From positions 1-25,035 of the IMG/VR virus record IMGVR_UViG_3300008448_000585: a DNA stretch of 25,035 nucleotides. One strand, 5' to 3'. This stretch comes from a virus. Below, in pieces: positions 12,830-20,106 of this stretch. The notes under the pieces are model-generated. The model was not told the origin of the DNA and searched no databases. It saw nothing but the letters and a program-made list of their open reading frames with translations. Both the position numbers and the translations under genes were made by a program. Positions within the stretch are counted from its first letter, which is position 1, and the number at the start of each line of letters is the position of its first letter.

Positions 12830-14314
12830 TTAGGCGTGGACAGTAAAGCCGGACACGTCACCCAATGCGAGGCCGGTTGCTGTATTGTCGGTCAGGCCGC
12901 GTGCAGCCGTCACCATGATCATCATTCCCGTCGAGAACCCAAGGCCGCCATCGAACGACAATTCAAGCGAGCCACCTGCTGCGATAGGTCGCTCAAAGTT
13001 TGCAGACGTGGTGCCGGGGGTTACAGACGTGGCGTTAAAGAACTTCACCCACCGAACGCCCGCGGATGTGTTGCAGAGGTTGACGGCCAGTAATCGACCC
13101 GCGCCGCTCTTGATTAGCGCGCCCGCAGGTGTGGCAGGGGAAGCAACGTTGATAAACGTGCCCGCCCCCGTCGCGTTGGCGCGATACTGGACGCCGACAT
13201 CGCCAATCGCGTTTGTGCCAGCGTTTAAGTTGGCCGAAACCGCACCAATAACAGATGTAGGCACGGGATTGACGCTGCCCTGCGTCCTGAAGCCCTGAAT
13301 GTAGACCGACTGATTGGGAAATTGCTCAACCGACACATGGCCAAGCGTCCAAGTCGTGGTTGATGCCGGAGCCGTGGTGCCGTTGAACGACCAAAGAAAG
13401 ACGTAAAACTGCGTCGTATGTTCTGGAATGTTCTCATAGCGGGATGCGCGCGATGCAAAGTTTGGACTTGTTGAGGTTGCGCGCACCGCGTCCATAAGCC
13501 AGACATCTCGGCCTGTAATTTCGTTTTGGAAAACGATACCAGCGCCAGTTGTCGAGTTGACTGTTGCCGCCGTGTCCCCAGCGGCCCAGCCATTGCGCTG
13601 CGTGTCCCAATTCAAAACAGTAGCAGTCGTCCCTGTAAACAGGTTGCGAACGTAATTGCGACCAAACAAGGTCAGCGTGCCAGTGCCAGAAGCAGGCCAG
13701 CCAGCAACGGTAAAACGGATTGTATCGACGCCGGGGATTGAGGCGATGGCATAGCGACCGGGAACGCCCGCAGCACCCGTGATGCCGCCAAGCAGCACGA
13801 ATTGGCCGACCATCGTGGCGTTAAAGCCGTGCGCGGTCAAAGTCACGTCAACCGTGGTCGAGTTGACAATATTGTAAGCCAAGCCTTCGCCAAGCAAATC
13901 AGCCAGCAAAATGGCAAAGTTCTGGTTCGCGATCCGCTGCGAGGTGATGATTGACGCACGAAGCCTCATAGAGCCGTCATAGGCGTTGACAGAGCGCGCT
14001 AAAAACTCAGCGTTGGCCGTCGTGCCAGTAAGGATATTGAGCGAACCAGCGCCTTGGTTATAGGTGACGCCCGTCCCCACGCGGGGAGATTGGTCAAAGA
14101 AAACATCCAAAACCGACGATCCCACCGCGCTAAAACCAGCGGTTTCTAGGCGCTGTTGCGAGGCGGTCGGTAGGAAGTTATGGTTTGACAGGTCTTGGCC
14201 GTCAGGCGTGATAAGAACACCCGCCGCAGCAAAGCCCGCAGCCGTGTTATGGCCCGCTAGCTGATCGGTGCCAGCGCCCGTATTCGCTTTTGCGGTTAAT
14301 GTGTCCAAAGCCAT
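12830..14314 (-). CDS. Large beta-rich virion structural protein
   Basis: A 494-residue protein rich in Thr, Ala, Gly, Asn and Ser, with beta-strand patterns throughout. It contains recognisable blocks such as FFDQSPRVGTGVTYNQGAG, NAEFLARSVNAYDGSMRLR and GVPGRYAIASIPGVDTIRF, which I associate with uncharacterised structural proteins found in several tailed phages. The last third looks like a separate beta-sandwich (NVASPATPAGALIKSGAGRL onward) resembling a carbohydrate-binding-like module. Its ATG directly follows the TAA of the upstream gene (TAAATG), with AGAGG 8 bases before it. A receptor-contacting or tail-decorating component is the likely role; I cannot name it further. Confidence 0.6.
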   Translation of the reverse strand: MALDTLTAKANTGAGTDQLAGHNTAAGFAAAGVLITPDGQDLSNHNFLPTASQQRLETAGFSAVGSSVLDVFFDQSPRVGTGVTYNQGAGSLNILTGTTANAEFLARSVNAYDGSMRLRASIITSQRIANQNFAILLADLLGEGLAYNIVNSTTVDVTLTAHGFNATMVGQFVLLGGITGAAGVPGRYAIASIPGVDTIRFTVAGWPASGTGTLTLFGRNYVRNLFTGTTATVLNWDTQRNGWAAGDTAATVNSTTGAGIVFQNEITGRDVWLMDAVRATSTSPNFASRASRYENIPEHTTQFYVFLWSFNGTTAPASTTTWTLGHVSVEQFPNQSVYIQGFRTQGSVNPVPTSVIGAVSANLNAGTNAIGDVGVQYRANATGAGTFINVASPATPAGALIKSGAGRLLAVNLCNTSAGVRWVKFFNATSVTPGTTSANFERPIAAGGSLELSFDGGLGFSTGMMIMVTAARGLTDNTATGLALGDVSGFTVHA

Positions 14315-14647
14315 TTATAAGCCCTCTAAGCGGTAGCCAACACCGTGGCAGTTTGTAATTGAAAGCCCGTGCGGCTTTAGTTTTGCTTTGGTCTTGACGA
14401 TGATCACATCGACATAAGACCGCGTTCCAAATTCATCCCGCAACATGTCCAGAGTGCAGACCCGATTGGACCGGAGAAGCCGATACAAATCCGTCTGCCG
14501 CCGTGACAGACCGTATTTGAACGCCTCAACCTCAATCGTTTCGTCTGGATCAGCGTCGTGTTCTAGCTGCGCCTTGAGGTCTTCGATTTTGTCCTCAAGA
14601 CGCGCTATGACTTCATGACACCGCTGGACTGTTTGCGGGTAGGCCAA
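14315..14647 (-). CDS. Winged-helix (OmpR/PhoB C-terminal-like) protein
   Basis: About 110 residues from TTG 14647. An N-terminal helical part (VIARLEDKIEDLKAQLEHD), probably a coiled coil, precedes a domain of about 60 residues: LSRRQTDLYRLLRSNRVCTL, then DMLRDEFG, a recognition-helix-like VDVIIVKTKAKLKPHG, and a C-terminal SITNCHGVGYRLEGL hairpin. The order and the G-x-G-Y-R-L ending match the effector domain of OmpR/PhoB response regulators (Trans_reg_C). No receiver domain is present. The start is uncertain: no ATG is available, and TTG 14725 would overlap the upstream gene by 74 bases. It lies inside the structural operon, so it may be a regulator made late, or a virion-associated DNA binder. 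Fold likely, role unknown. Confidence 0.68.
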   Translation of the reverse strand: MAYPQTVQRCHEVIARLEDKIEDLKAQLEHDADPDETIEVEAFKYGLSRRQTDLYRLLRSNRVCTLDMLRDEFGTRSYVDVIIVKTKAKLKPHGLSITNCHGVGYRLEGL

Positions 14648-14651
14648 TGGC

Positions 14652-15053
14652 TTATGCGTTGCCGTCAGTGAGCGTGTAGGTCGTAATCGTGACCTGCTGG
14701 CCAGCAGTGATTGATGCGCTGTCAAGCGTCATATCGCCACCGCCGCCCGTTGCCGTCACAGTGCCTTGCGTGTGGCAGGTTGCGCCTTGCTTGAGGCGGA
14801 AATGACCAGCCGTGCCAGTCGCATCAGCCGTTAAATCTTGCCATGTGCCTGCAAGCGCTTTTGCGCCAGAAGCAGCCGCAGCCATCCAGTCAGAAGGCAA
14901 AACCATAGTTGCCAGAACCGTGCCGCTATCAGCCGCTGCACAGTTTGCAGGGGGAGAACCAGAGCGGATTTCCAGCGTTGGCGACGTGCCGATTGCGGTT
15001 TCGATAGCGTCAAGGCGAGCGTTGCGCACCGCAACAGAAAGTTGAATGGCCAT
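14652..15053 (-). CDS. Conserved small virion-associated protein
   Basis: A 133-residue protein: a short N-terminal helix (VAVRNARLDAIETAIGTSP) then a beta-rich body with G-S-P-P-A-N-C, LATMVLPSDWMAAAASG and TATGGGGDMTLDSASITAGQ, ending TITTYTLTDGNA. I recall closely similar proteins next to head-tail genes in many tailed phages, annotated only as hypothetical or structural. AAAGGA 7 bases before ATG 15053 supports the start. It lies directly after the gp4-like adaptor gene. A head or tail surface component is likely. The two Cys residues are too few for metal binding. Confidence 0.6.
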   Translation of the reverse strand: MAIQLSVAVRNARLDAIETAIGTSPTLEIRSGSPPANCAAADSGTVLATMVLPSDWMAAAASGAKALAGTWQDLTADATGTAGHFRLKQGATCHTQGTVTATGGGGDMTLDSASITAGQQVTITTYTLTDGNA

Positions 15054-15063
15054 GGTAGTTCCT

Positions 15064-15627
15064 TTAATTCAGGATTGCTTGATCTTCCAAATCCTGAAGT
15101 CTGTTTTTTTGACGAGAGATTAAACGGGATGCAATTGCCGCATCGCGTTGTAAATCTGCGGTTACTGGAACTTGGAACTTGCGCGCAACACGAAAGGCAA
15201 GCAGATCGCAAAGCGCCTGATCATATTCAACCCCAAGCGGGCTATCAGTGTCATCAGTGATGGCTTCTACCACCAACCAAACAGCCTTGGACCCTACGTA
15301 AATATAGAGGAAGTTATTGCCGCCTGATGTAACAGCCACGCGGTCGCCATGGCGCGGAGGCAGGCCACCATCAACCAAGGCAGGAAGGTTTAGGGAAAGA
15401 AACCCTGTGCCCGCCCACAAAATGCGTTCATTCATCTTCGGTGTATATGGCGACACCGTTACAACTACATCATCTAACCCACCAGCAACGCCAAAGCCTG
15501 GAATAGCCTTAATCATGTTTTTAAACGATGTAAGGCAAGTGGCTTGATCTTGCGCTGACACGGTTTCACCCGCAGCCAAAACACCTAATTGCTCTAGAGC
15601 TTCTTGAATGATGTCGCTAACGGTCAT
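15064..15627 (-). CDS. P22 gp4-like head-tail adaptor
   Basis: A 187-residue protein, close to P22 gp4 (166 residues), which binds the underside of the portal and starts the tail. The N-terminal helix pair (TVSDIIQEALEQLGVLAAGE, then AQDQATCLTSFKNMIKAIPG) is the typical start of the gp4/head-tail connector families, and the C-terminal part is a long basic helix (QRDAAIASRLISRQKNRLQD). A central beta section lies between. Its ATG has GGAGG 8 bases upstream and follows the previous stop (TAATGAATG). Family assignment rests on the N-terminal motif, its length, and its place between capsid and gp10-like genes, as in P22. Confidence 0.7.
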   Translation of the reverse strand: MTVSDIIQEALEQLGVLAAGETVSAQDQATCLTSFKNMIKAIPGFGVAGGLDDVVVTVSPYTPKMNERILWAGTGFLSLNLPALVDGGLPPRHGDRVAVTSGGNNFLYIYVGSKAVWLVVEAITDDTDSPLGVEYDQALCDLLAFRVARKFQVPVTADLQRDAAIASRLISRQKNRLQDLEDQAILN

Positions 15628-15630
15628 TCA

Positions 15631-15891
15631 TTAGCCCTCCAAGGCTTCGTCAATCGCCTTCTGGATACGCTCTGCGCCCCAGCGACGATCTATCTTAATG
15701 CCCAATTCTTCCGCCATCTGACGCAAATCAGGCATGTCAACAGGCTTTGCACCCGATGAAATTTCAAACCAAGGATTGTCAGCCGCCTTGGCAATCATGT
15801 CAGGATCAGACACCGACACAGCAAGGTGCGGCTCGAAAGCCACACCCCGCCACGAAGTCGGTTCGTCACCCAAATAAGTGACAAGCATCAT
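15631..15891 (-). CDS. Hypothetical small head protein with LEM/HeH-like C-terminus
   Basis: An 86-residue acidic protein. Residues about 1-45 are beta-rich (MLVTYLGDEPTSWRGVAFEP). Residues about 50-85 (MPDLRQMAEELGIKIDRRWG, then an AERIQKAI helix) resemble the two-helix Rho_N/LEM/HeH-type module that is common at the ends of small phage head proteins. It starts with a 4-base overlap with the decoration-like gene and precedes the gp4-like adaptor. Likely a head or connector accessory. The domain resemblance is by eye only. Confidence 0.55.
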   Translation of the reverse strand: MMLVTYLGDEPTSWRGVAFEPHLAVSVSDPDMIAKAADNPWFEISSGAKPVDMPDLRQMAEELGIKIDRRWGAERIQKAIDEALEG

Positions 15892-16307
15892 GCGTCAATC
15901 ACACCCAAGAGCGAGATTTGCACCGTGCCAGCCGCAGCGGTTGCAGCAGCAGCCGTTGCAGTCAGGTTGATGGTGGTTTCTTCGGTGTAACGGAATTGAT
16001 GACCAGCCACGTCAATTGCGCTAGAGATGCCACCAGTCCGACCGATGGTCAAACCAGTCAGAATGCGGTCATTGTCAGTTGCGTCACCAACAGCCAAAGT
16101 CAACAGCGGTGTGCCGTTGGTGTCCATGTCGGTAGCTTCAAGGGTTGCGTGAATGAGCGTAAAGCCCTTTGGAACGCGAACCAAAGGGGTCACGGCATTG
16201 AGCGCCAGACCAGCGGTCCCAACTGCAACCGTGCCAGCAACACACACAAGCGTGTTAGCCATGCCACGAGAAGCAACTGGGTTAGTCAAACCATTTGCAA
16301 GAGCCAT
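15888..16307 (-). CDS. Putative capsid decoration protein
   Basis: A 139-residue Ala/Thr/Gly-rich beta protein. Its motifs (VTPLVRVPKGFTLIHATLEA, D-T-N-G-T-P-L-L-T-L-A-V-G-D-A, D-N-D-R-I-L-T-G, F-R-Y-T-E-E-T-T-I) form a jelly-roll-like strand pattern that I have seen in small proteins encoded beside DUF4043/N4-gp56-type capsid genes. AAGGA precedes its ATG by about 8 bases. A strong hairpin terminator separates it from the capsid gene, so it would be made in smaller amount than the capsid protein unless readthrough is high. Decoration or head-stabilising function is inferred from the neighbour and fold. Confidence 0.55.
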   Translation of the reverse strand: MALANGLTNPVASRGMANTLVCVAGTVAVGTAGLALNAVTPLVRVPKGFTLIHATLEATDMDTNGTPLLTLAVGDATDNDRILTGLTIGRTGGISSAIDVAGHQFRYTEETTINLTATAAAATAAAGTVQISLLGVIDA

Positions 16308-16330
16308 TGTCTTGATCCTTATGAGAAGAG

Positions 16331-16359
16331 GGAAAAGCCCGGCACTTAAGCACCGGGCT
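16331..16359 (-). terminator. Rho-independent terminator after the major capsid gene
   Basis: The minus strand has AGCCCGG, TGC, loop TTAA, then GTG and CCGGGCT: a 10-bp stem with two G-U pairs, followed by TTTT and a pyrimidine stretch. It starts six bases past the capsid stop codon and lies before the next ribosome site. The T run is short, so partial termination is likely, which would favour capsid protein over downstream genes. Confidence 0.65.
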
Positions 16360-16364
16360 CAAAA

Positions 16365-17465
16365 TTAGACGCCAGTGAAAACGCTCACGATGCCATGCTG
16401 ACGGTTGCCAAACATGACCTTCGCAATGCCGCGCTGTTCTTCGATGCCGACGTTATTGATAAAGTCGTAATCGTTGTTGGTGTCTTTGGTAAAGCGAGGC
16501 ATTTGACCCCACGCCATTGCCAAAGCCTGAGCGCCGCAGAAGTAGCTTGGAGCCACGTTTGCAGACGATGCACCTACACCCAACAAGATTGGCAACTCTG
16601 GAATCTCAACGATGATAACGCCGTTGTATTCCAGCATACCACCGCTGAAGATGATGTTGGTTTCAGAGCGTGGCAATGCGTTAGAATTGACGGTTTCAAG
16701 GTCAGCCTTGAGGTGGTTGAATGCGATGGTCGGAGCGAACATCACAAACTTTTCAACGCCATCTTCACCAAATGCCATTGGCTGCAAAGCGTTCACCAAG
16801 CTATCGGTGCGGCTTTCAGTCATTGCCAACGCTTTAATGCTGTCAATGTGGCCACGGCTCAAACGCTCTGCGCTGTTGACGTTGGCCAAAGACGACGCAA
16901 AGTTACCAGCAACAACTTCGTTAGCAGCCGAACCACCAAACCAAACGCGGTCGGCATTGGCAGCGATAAAGGCGTTGCGCTGCGTTGCGTTTGCATCCGC
17001 GTAAGGAACGTATGTTTCCACGCCATCTTCTTCATTGAAGCGGGTTTCATCATAGGCAACCACCGACAATGCGTCATGCAAGCGATACTTCAAGTCCCAG
17101 GTTGACCAAGTGCGAAGTGCGTCACGTTGCGCGCGGTAAAGGTCAATCGAAGCTTTCTTTTGCTCCGACTTCTTCACAGCAGCAGCGTTACGACGCCACA
17201 CAGGGCGGATACGCATGGAAGTGTTAACAATGCCAGCTTCGTTACCAGCCAATTGACCAGTGCCGACGCCGCTATTCTTAACAGGGTAAACGATAGGAAC
17301 GTTCAGTTCCTTGCCTTCATCGTTCAGATCGGAATAGGTCTTGATGACCTTATCCATGCCCGAACCCATGAAAGAGGTAAGACCAGTCTTGCGAATATAG
17401 GCCTTAAAATAGTCAGGCTGAAACTTAATAAGTTCGTTAGCCGTGGCAACGGTAGTAGTAGCCAT
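16365..17465 (-). CDS. Major capsid protein, N4-gp56/DUF4043-like HK97 fold
   Basis: A 366-residue coat protein. It starts with a helical segment (TANELIKFQPDYFKAYIRKT), followed by KELNVPIVYPVKNSGVGTGQ, the L-N-V-P-x-V motif of the N4-gp56/DUF4043 capsid family, and a long helix with S-I-D-L-Y-R-A-Q-R-D-A-L-R-T-W like the spine helix. Later blocks (FAPTIAFNHLK, LEYNGVIIVEIPELPI, QALAMAWGQMPRF) are typical of the P-domain and C-terminal region. AAGGA lies 10 bases upstream of ATG 17465. It follows the scaffold gene by 12 bases and is followed by a terminator. The P22 coat protein is unrelated in sequence and longer (430 residues), so the head module differs from the tail machine in origin. 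Confidence 0.85.
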   Translation of the reverse strand: MATTTVATANELIKFQPDYFKAYIRKTGLTSFMGSGMDKVIKTYSDLNDEGKELNVPIVYPVKNSGVGTGQLAGNEAGIVNTSMRIRPVWRRNAAAVKKSEQKKASIDLYRAQRDALRTWSTWDLKYRLHDALSVVAYDETRFNEEDGVETYVPYADANATQRNAFIAANADRVWFGGSAANEVVAGNFASSLANVNSAERLSRGHIDSIKALAMTESRTDSLVNALQPMAFGEDGVEKFVMFAPTIAFNHLKADLETVNSNALPRSETNIIFSGGMLEYNGVIIVEIPELPILLGVGASSANVAPSYFCGAQALAMAWGQMPRFTKDTNNDYDFINNVGIEEQRGIAKVMFGNRQHGIVSVFTGV

Positions 17466-17477
17466 TGTTTTCAGTCC

Positions 17478-18194
17478 TTATGGAAAGACAGCGTTGAACA
17501 CATCCTGTTCATTCAATGGCGCGTTAGCCTTAGGGGGACGAACCCCACCAGCTTGCGCAATTGATTTCAAGGAGGTCATTGCCGATTGAGGGGAAGCCGC
17601 TAACGGAGCCGCAGCGACGGGTTGTTGGGTTTGCATCTGTTGCTGTTGCCAAGCCTGAAAAGCCGCGAAGGTCTCAGGAGTTACTTGGCTGGCGATTTGG
17701 TCGCGTTTGTATTCAGCAACGGCTTCAGCATAGGGGTTTGAGGATTGCGCCATGCGTTGATTAAAATACGGATCAACGTTGCACTTATTGAACGCCCATT
17801 CATGAGCCTTTTCAACCAATTCAGCCCCGTGGGTCTGCTTGGCCAGTTCTTTGGACATTTCCAAGCGCATAGATTGCATTTGAGCCTGTAGCAAAACCAC
17901 AGGGTCAACATACTCATCTTCTTGAGGTTGAACGAATTGTTCAAGATATGCGGCACGTTGCTCCGCTTCTTGACGCCGACGTTCTTCCTCTTGACGCTTA
18001 AACCGCTCTTCATGAAGCACCGCAAGGGGAACACTACGCTCCACAATTGGTTCTTCTTGGATTGGTTCTGGAATAGGGTCAGGCTCAACAGCGGGAACCG
18101 CAGCGGCTTGCTGTTCTACTTGAACCTCTGGCACTTCAACAGCGGCTTGCGCCTCTGGTTCGTTACCATCCAAAAAAGCTAAAGGGTCTGACAT
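17478..18194 (-). CDS. Putative scaffolding protein
   Basis: A 238-residue protein with scaffold-like composition. Residues 1-55 are acidic and Pro/Glu/Val-rich. Residues about 60-130 contain a highly charged coiled coil (HEERFKRQEEERRRQEAEQR and following helices). Residues 150-200 are helical with Gln-rich runs (AFQAWQQQQMQTQQP), and the tail is short and basic (RPPKANAPL). It sits between portal and capsid genes, the scaffold position in P22 (gene 8). Phage scaffolds show little sequence conservation, so the call is from composition and order. AGGATGAGTAACC before ATG 18194 gives a ribosome site. Confidence 0.68.
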   Translation of the reverse strand: MSDPLAFLDGNEPEAQAAVEVPEVQVEQQAAAVPAVEPDPIPEPIQEEPIVERSVPLAVLHEERFKRQEEERRRQEAEQRAAYLEQFVQPQEDEYVDPVVLLQAQMQSMRLEMSKELAKQTHGAELVEKAHEWAFNKCNVDPYFNQRMAQSSNPYAEAVAEYKRDQIASQVTPETFAAFQAWQQQQMQTQQPVAAAPLAASPQSAMTSLKSIAQAGGVRPPKANAPLNEQDVFNAVFP

Positions 18195-18230
18195 GGTTAC
18201 TCATCCTCTTGCGCCCGAACAGCGGCGGCC

Positions 18231-18256
18231 TGAAGCGCCCGACAACCCGGCGGCGG
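18231..18256. repeat. Degenerate direct repeat, intergenic copy
   Basis: On the minus strand, CCGCCGCCGGG, TTGT, CGGGCGCTTCA. It matches the copy at 18286-18312 except for the 4-5 central bases and lies in the gap between portal stop and scaffold start. A looser third version (GCCGCCG ... GGGCGC) lies just downstream at about 18211-18230. Confidence 0.5.
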
Positions 18257-18267
18257 CTCGACCAGTT

Positions 18268-20106
18268 TTACACCGTGGCCATAGGTGAAGCGCCCGTTAA
18301 TCCCGGCGGCGGATTAAAAGAGTTCATCGCCATTGCAGCATTGAACCCTAATTCTTGTTGGATTTGCGCGGTCTGTGCCTTCTTGTATTCGGCCTCCGCC
18401 GTCACCTTTTCAGCTTCAGCAGAGCCCTTTTGTTGTTCTGCTTGCTGTTCAGGATTAGGTTGGCCTTTAGCACTCTCCAACGCTTCCAATAATTCGCGTT
18501 TGTTTGGTAGGCTTGAAGCCCGAATAATCAACTCAGGCGGAATTGGCAGGCCATTAGCCGCCATCTGTGCCAAAGCCTCGAACTGCACCTCTTGCAACGT
18601 CGTGGTATCAGGCTGCGCGTCAACGATGATGTCCATATCCATCTCAGCCAAGCGGTTATTATAACCCGTGACCTGTGGTGTCATAATCGTCATGGGAACG
18701 CCAAACGGTCCCATTTGCTGTTGTGGCACCATTTCCACAATCGGCTCGTTAATCTGCAACATCTGGACGGTTTTAAGATCATCCGTAATGCGGATCATCT
18801 TAGGATCAGTGTAAAACTGACGAGCCCTCGCCCACATTGCTCGATAGCAACGCAAAGTAAAATCAGACAAGCGCACAAAGACTGGGCTCAATTCCTGCAT
18901 GCCAGCCTGTTGACGCTGACGAATGGCAATCCCAGACTGATTAGCGTCTTGCCTACCCAATACCGCAGGCGCAGGCGTCAAGCGGTCGATGTGCTGCTTG
19001 GCATCCTGAAGCAATTGACTTTGAAATGACGCCATGTCCGTCGCAGGCACGGGCTGATAGCCAACAGGGATAATCCCATCAGGTCTAGCAGCCTCTCGCC
19101 TTGCCGTCTCAGCATCCACATCTGGAATGATATTCGGATCGGGAACCGCCATAAGCTGACGATTAGACGCATGCTGCAATAGCTTTTGACGCCGCTTGTT
19201 AGCCTCTTTCTGGACTGGAATCATGGTCTGGACAGGGCCATACCTGTTATTATCCACATCCAAATAGATTGAGAACGCAACCACACCACACGCTGGACGG
19301 CCACGAGCATCAACCAACGGACTGGGGCCATGTTCCAGCATGCAATCGCGCGTGAACAACGACCGCATCCATGTGCCGCGCTCACGATGGTATAATTCAA
19401 CCACCGCAACACGCCCGCCCGTCTTGCCCTTGTCAGCCCATTGAAAGCGGGGCTTGTCATCCATTGCAGGATCCATCGCAACAGATTGATCTTGCCGACC
19501 TCGTAACTTTTCTTCCTTGTCTGGAAACATGCCCACAAGGTCTTCAATCCATGCCCACCGGTGGCGGCCTAGATACCTAGCGTCTGAGAAATCATATTCA
19601 CGGCTTGCAGCGTCCCAAATGAACTCTTCATTCTTGATACGTTCACAGCCAATATCTTCGCTGTCTTCATCCCACCCAATGATGACCGCGCCTGCATGGC
19701 CAATCACGGCATCTTCAAGGCAATCACCGCGCATCACACTGTCAAAACGGTTTATGTCGCTGACGTAGCGCAGAACCTTAGTGGCAATCTCTGCCGCCTG
19801 TTCATCATCCACATTGCGAGGCAAAGCGCGCGGATCTACCTGCATGTTACGAGCAACACCCGTAATCGAGTTAATGGCAGGCTGGATATAATTCAGAACC
19901 ACATCCGGCAACCGAAGGCGCTTGAACGCTTCCAACTCTTGCGGCGTATATTGTTGCCCGTCATAGAACTGGCGACCAAGCACAGACCAGTCACGGCTTT
20001 TAATCGTGTCAGACACGCTATCTTCGACCAGACCCACCACACGCATAAGCTGAGGGCCGTAATCGACCTCTTGCGTGGCTTCTGGTTGATTTAAACTGTC
20101 ATCCAC
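18268..20106 (-). CDS. P22-type portal protein
   Basis: A 612-residue portal protein. The N-terminal half has the order seen in P22-type portals: RDWSVLGRQFYDGQQYTPQE, LPDVVLNYIQPAINSITGV, then a block with D-C-L-E-D-A-V-I-G-H-A-G, a domain with FIWDAASREYDFSDARYLGR, and a long central helical part (VPVQKEANKRRQKLLQHASN) corresponding to the tunnel and clip. The C-terminal tail (from about 540) is Gln/Glu/Ala-rich and helical, like the P22 barrel but shorter (P22 gp1 is 725). The start is GTG at 20106, with GGAGG 7 bases upstream, overlapping the terminase stop by 16 bases. It forms the dodecameric vertex ring used in DNA packaging and tail attachment. Confidence 0.85.
   Translation of the reverse strand: MDDSLNQPEATQEVDYGPQLMRVVGLVEDSVSDTIKSRDWSVLGRQFYDGQQYTPQELEAFKRLRLPDVVLNYIQPAINSITGVARNMQVDPRALPRNVDDEQAAEIATKVLRYVSDINRFDSVMRGDCLEDAVIGHAGAVIIGWDEDSEDIGCERIKNEEFIWDAASREYDFSDARYLGRHRWAWIEDLVGMFPDKEEKLRGRQDQSVAMDPAMDDKPRFQWADKGKTGGRVAVVELYHRERGTWMRSLFTRDCMLEHGPSPLVDARGRPACGVVAFSIYLDVDNNRYGPVQTMIPVQKEANKRRQKLLQHASNRQLMAVPDPNIIPDVDAETARREAARPDGIIPVGYQPVPATDMASFQSQLLQDAKQHIDRLTPAPAVLGRQDANQSGIAIRQRQQAGMQELSPVFVRLSDFTLRCYRAMWARARQFYTDPKMIRITDDLKTVQMLQINEPIVEMVPQQQMGPFGVPMTIMTPQVTGYNNRLAEMDMDIIVDAQPDTTTLQEVQFEALAQMAANGLPIPPELIIRASSLPNKRELLEALESAKGQPNPEQQAEQQKGSAEAEKVTAEAEYKKAQTAQIQQELGFNAAMAMNSFNPPPGLTGASPMATV
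18286..18312. repeat. Degenerate direct repeat, copy inside the portal 3' end
   Basis: On the minus strand, CCGCCGCCGGG, ATTAA, CGGGCGCTTCA, coding P-P-P-G-L-T-G-A-S of the portal C-terminus. The copy at 18231-18256 lies 55-56 bases downstream and would be read in another frame. Confidence 0.5.

Noticed and set aside
14652-14725. Longer form of the winged-helix gene from TTG 14725
   Set aside because: It would overlap the upstream gene by 74 bases and has no ribosome site; TTG 14647 follows the upstream stop closely.
16395-17105. Long plus-strand open frame (236 codons) opposite the capsid gene
   Set aside because: It mirrors the codon bias of a confidently identified capsid gene, has no family features, and contains many Cys, His and Val codons typical of an antisense shadow.
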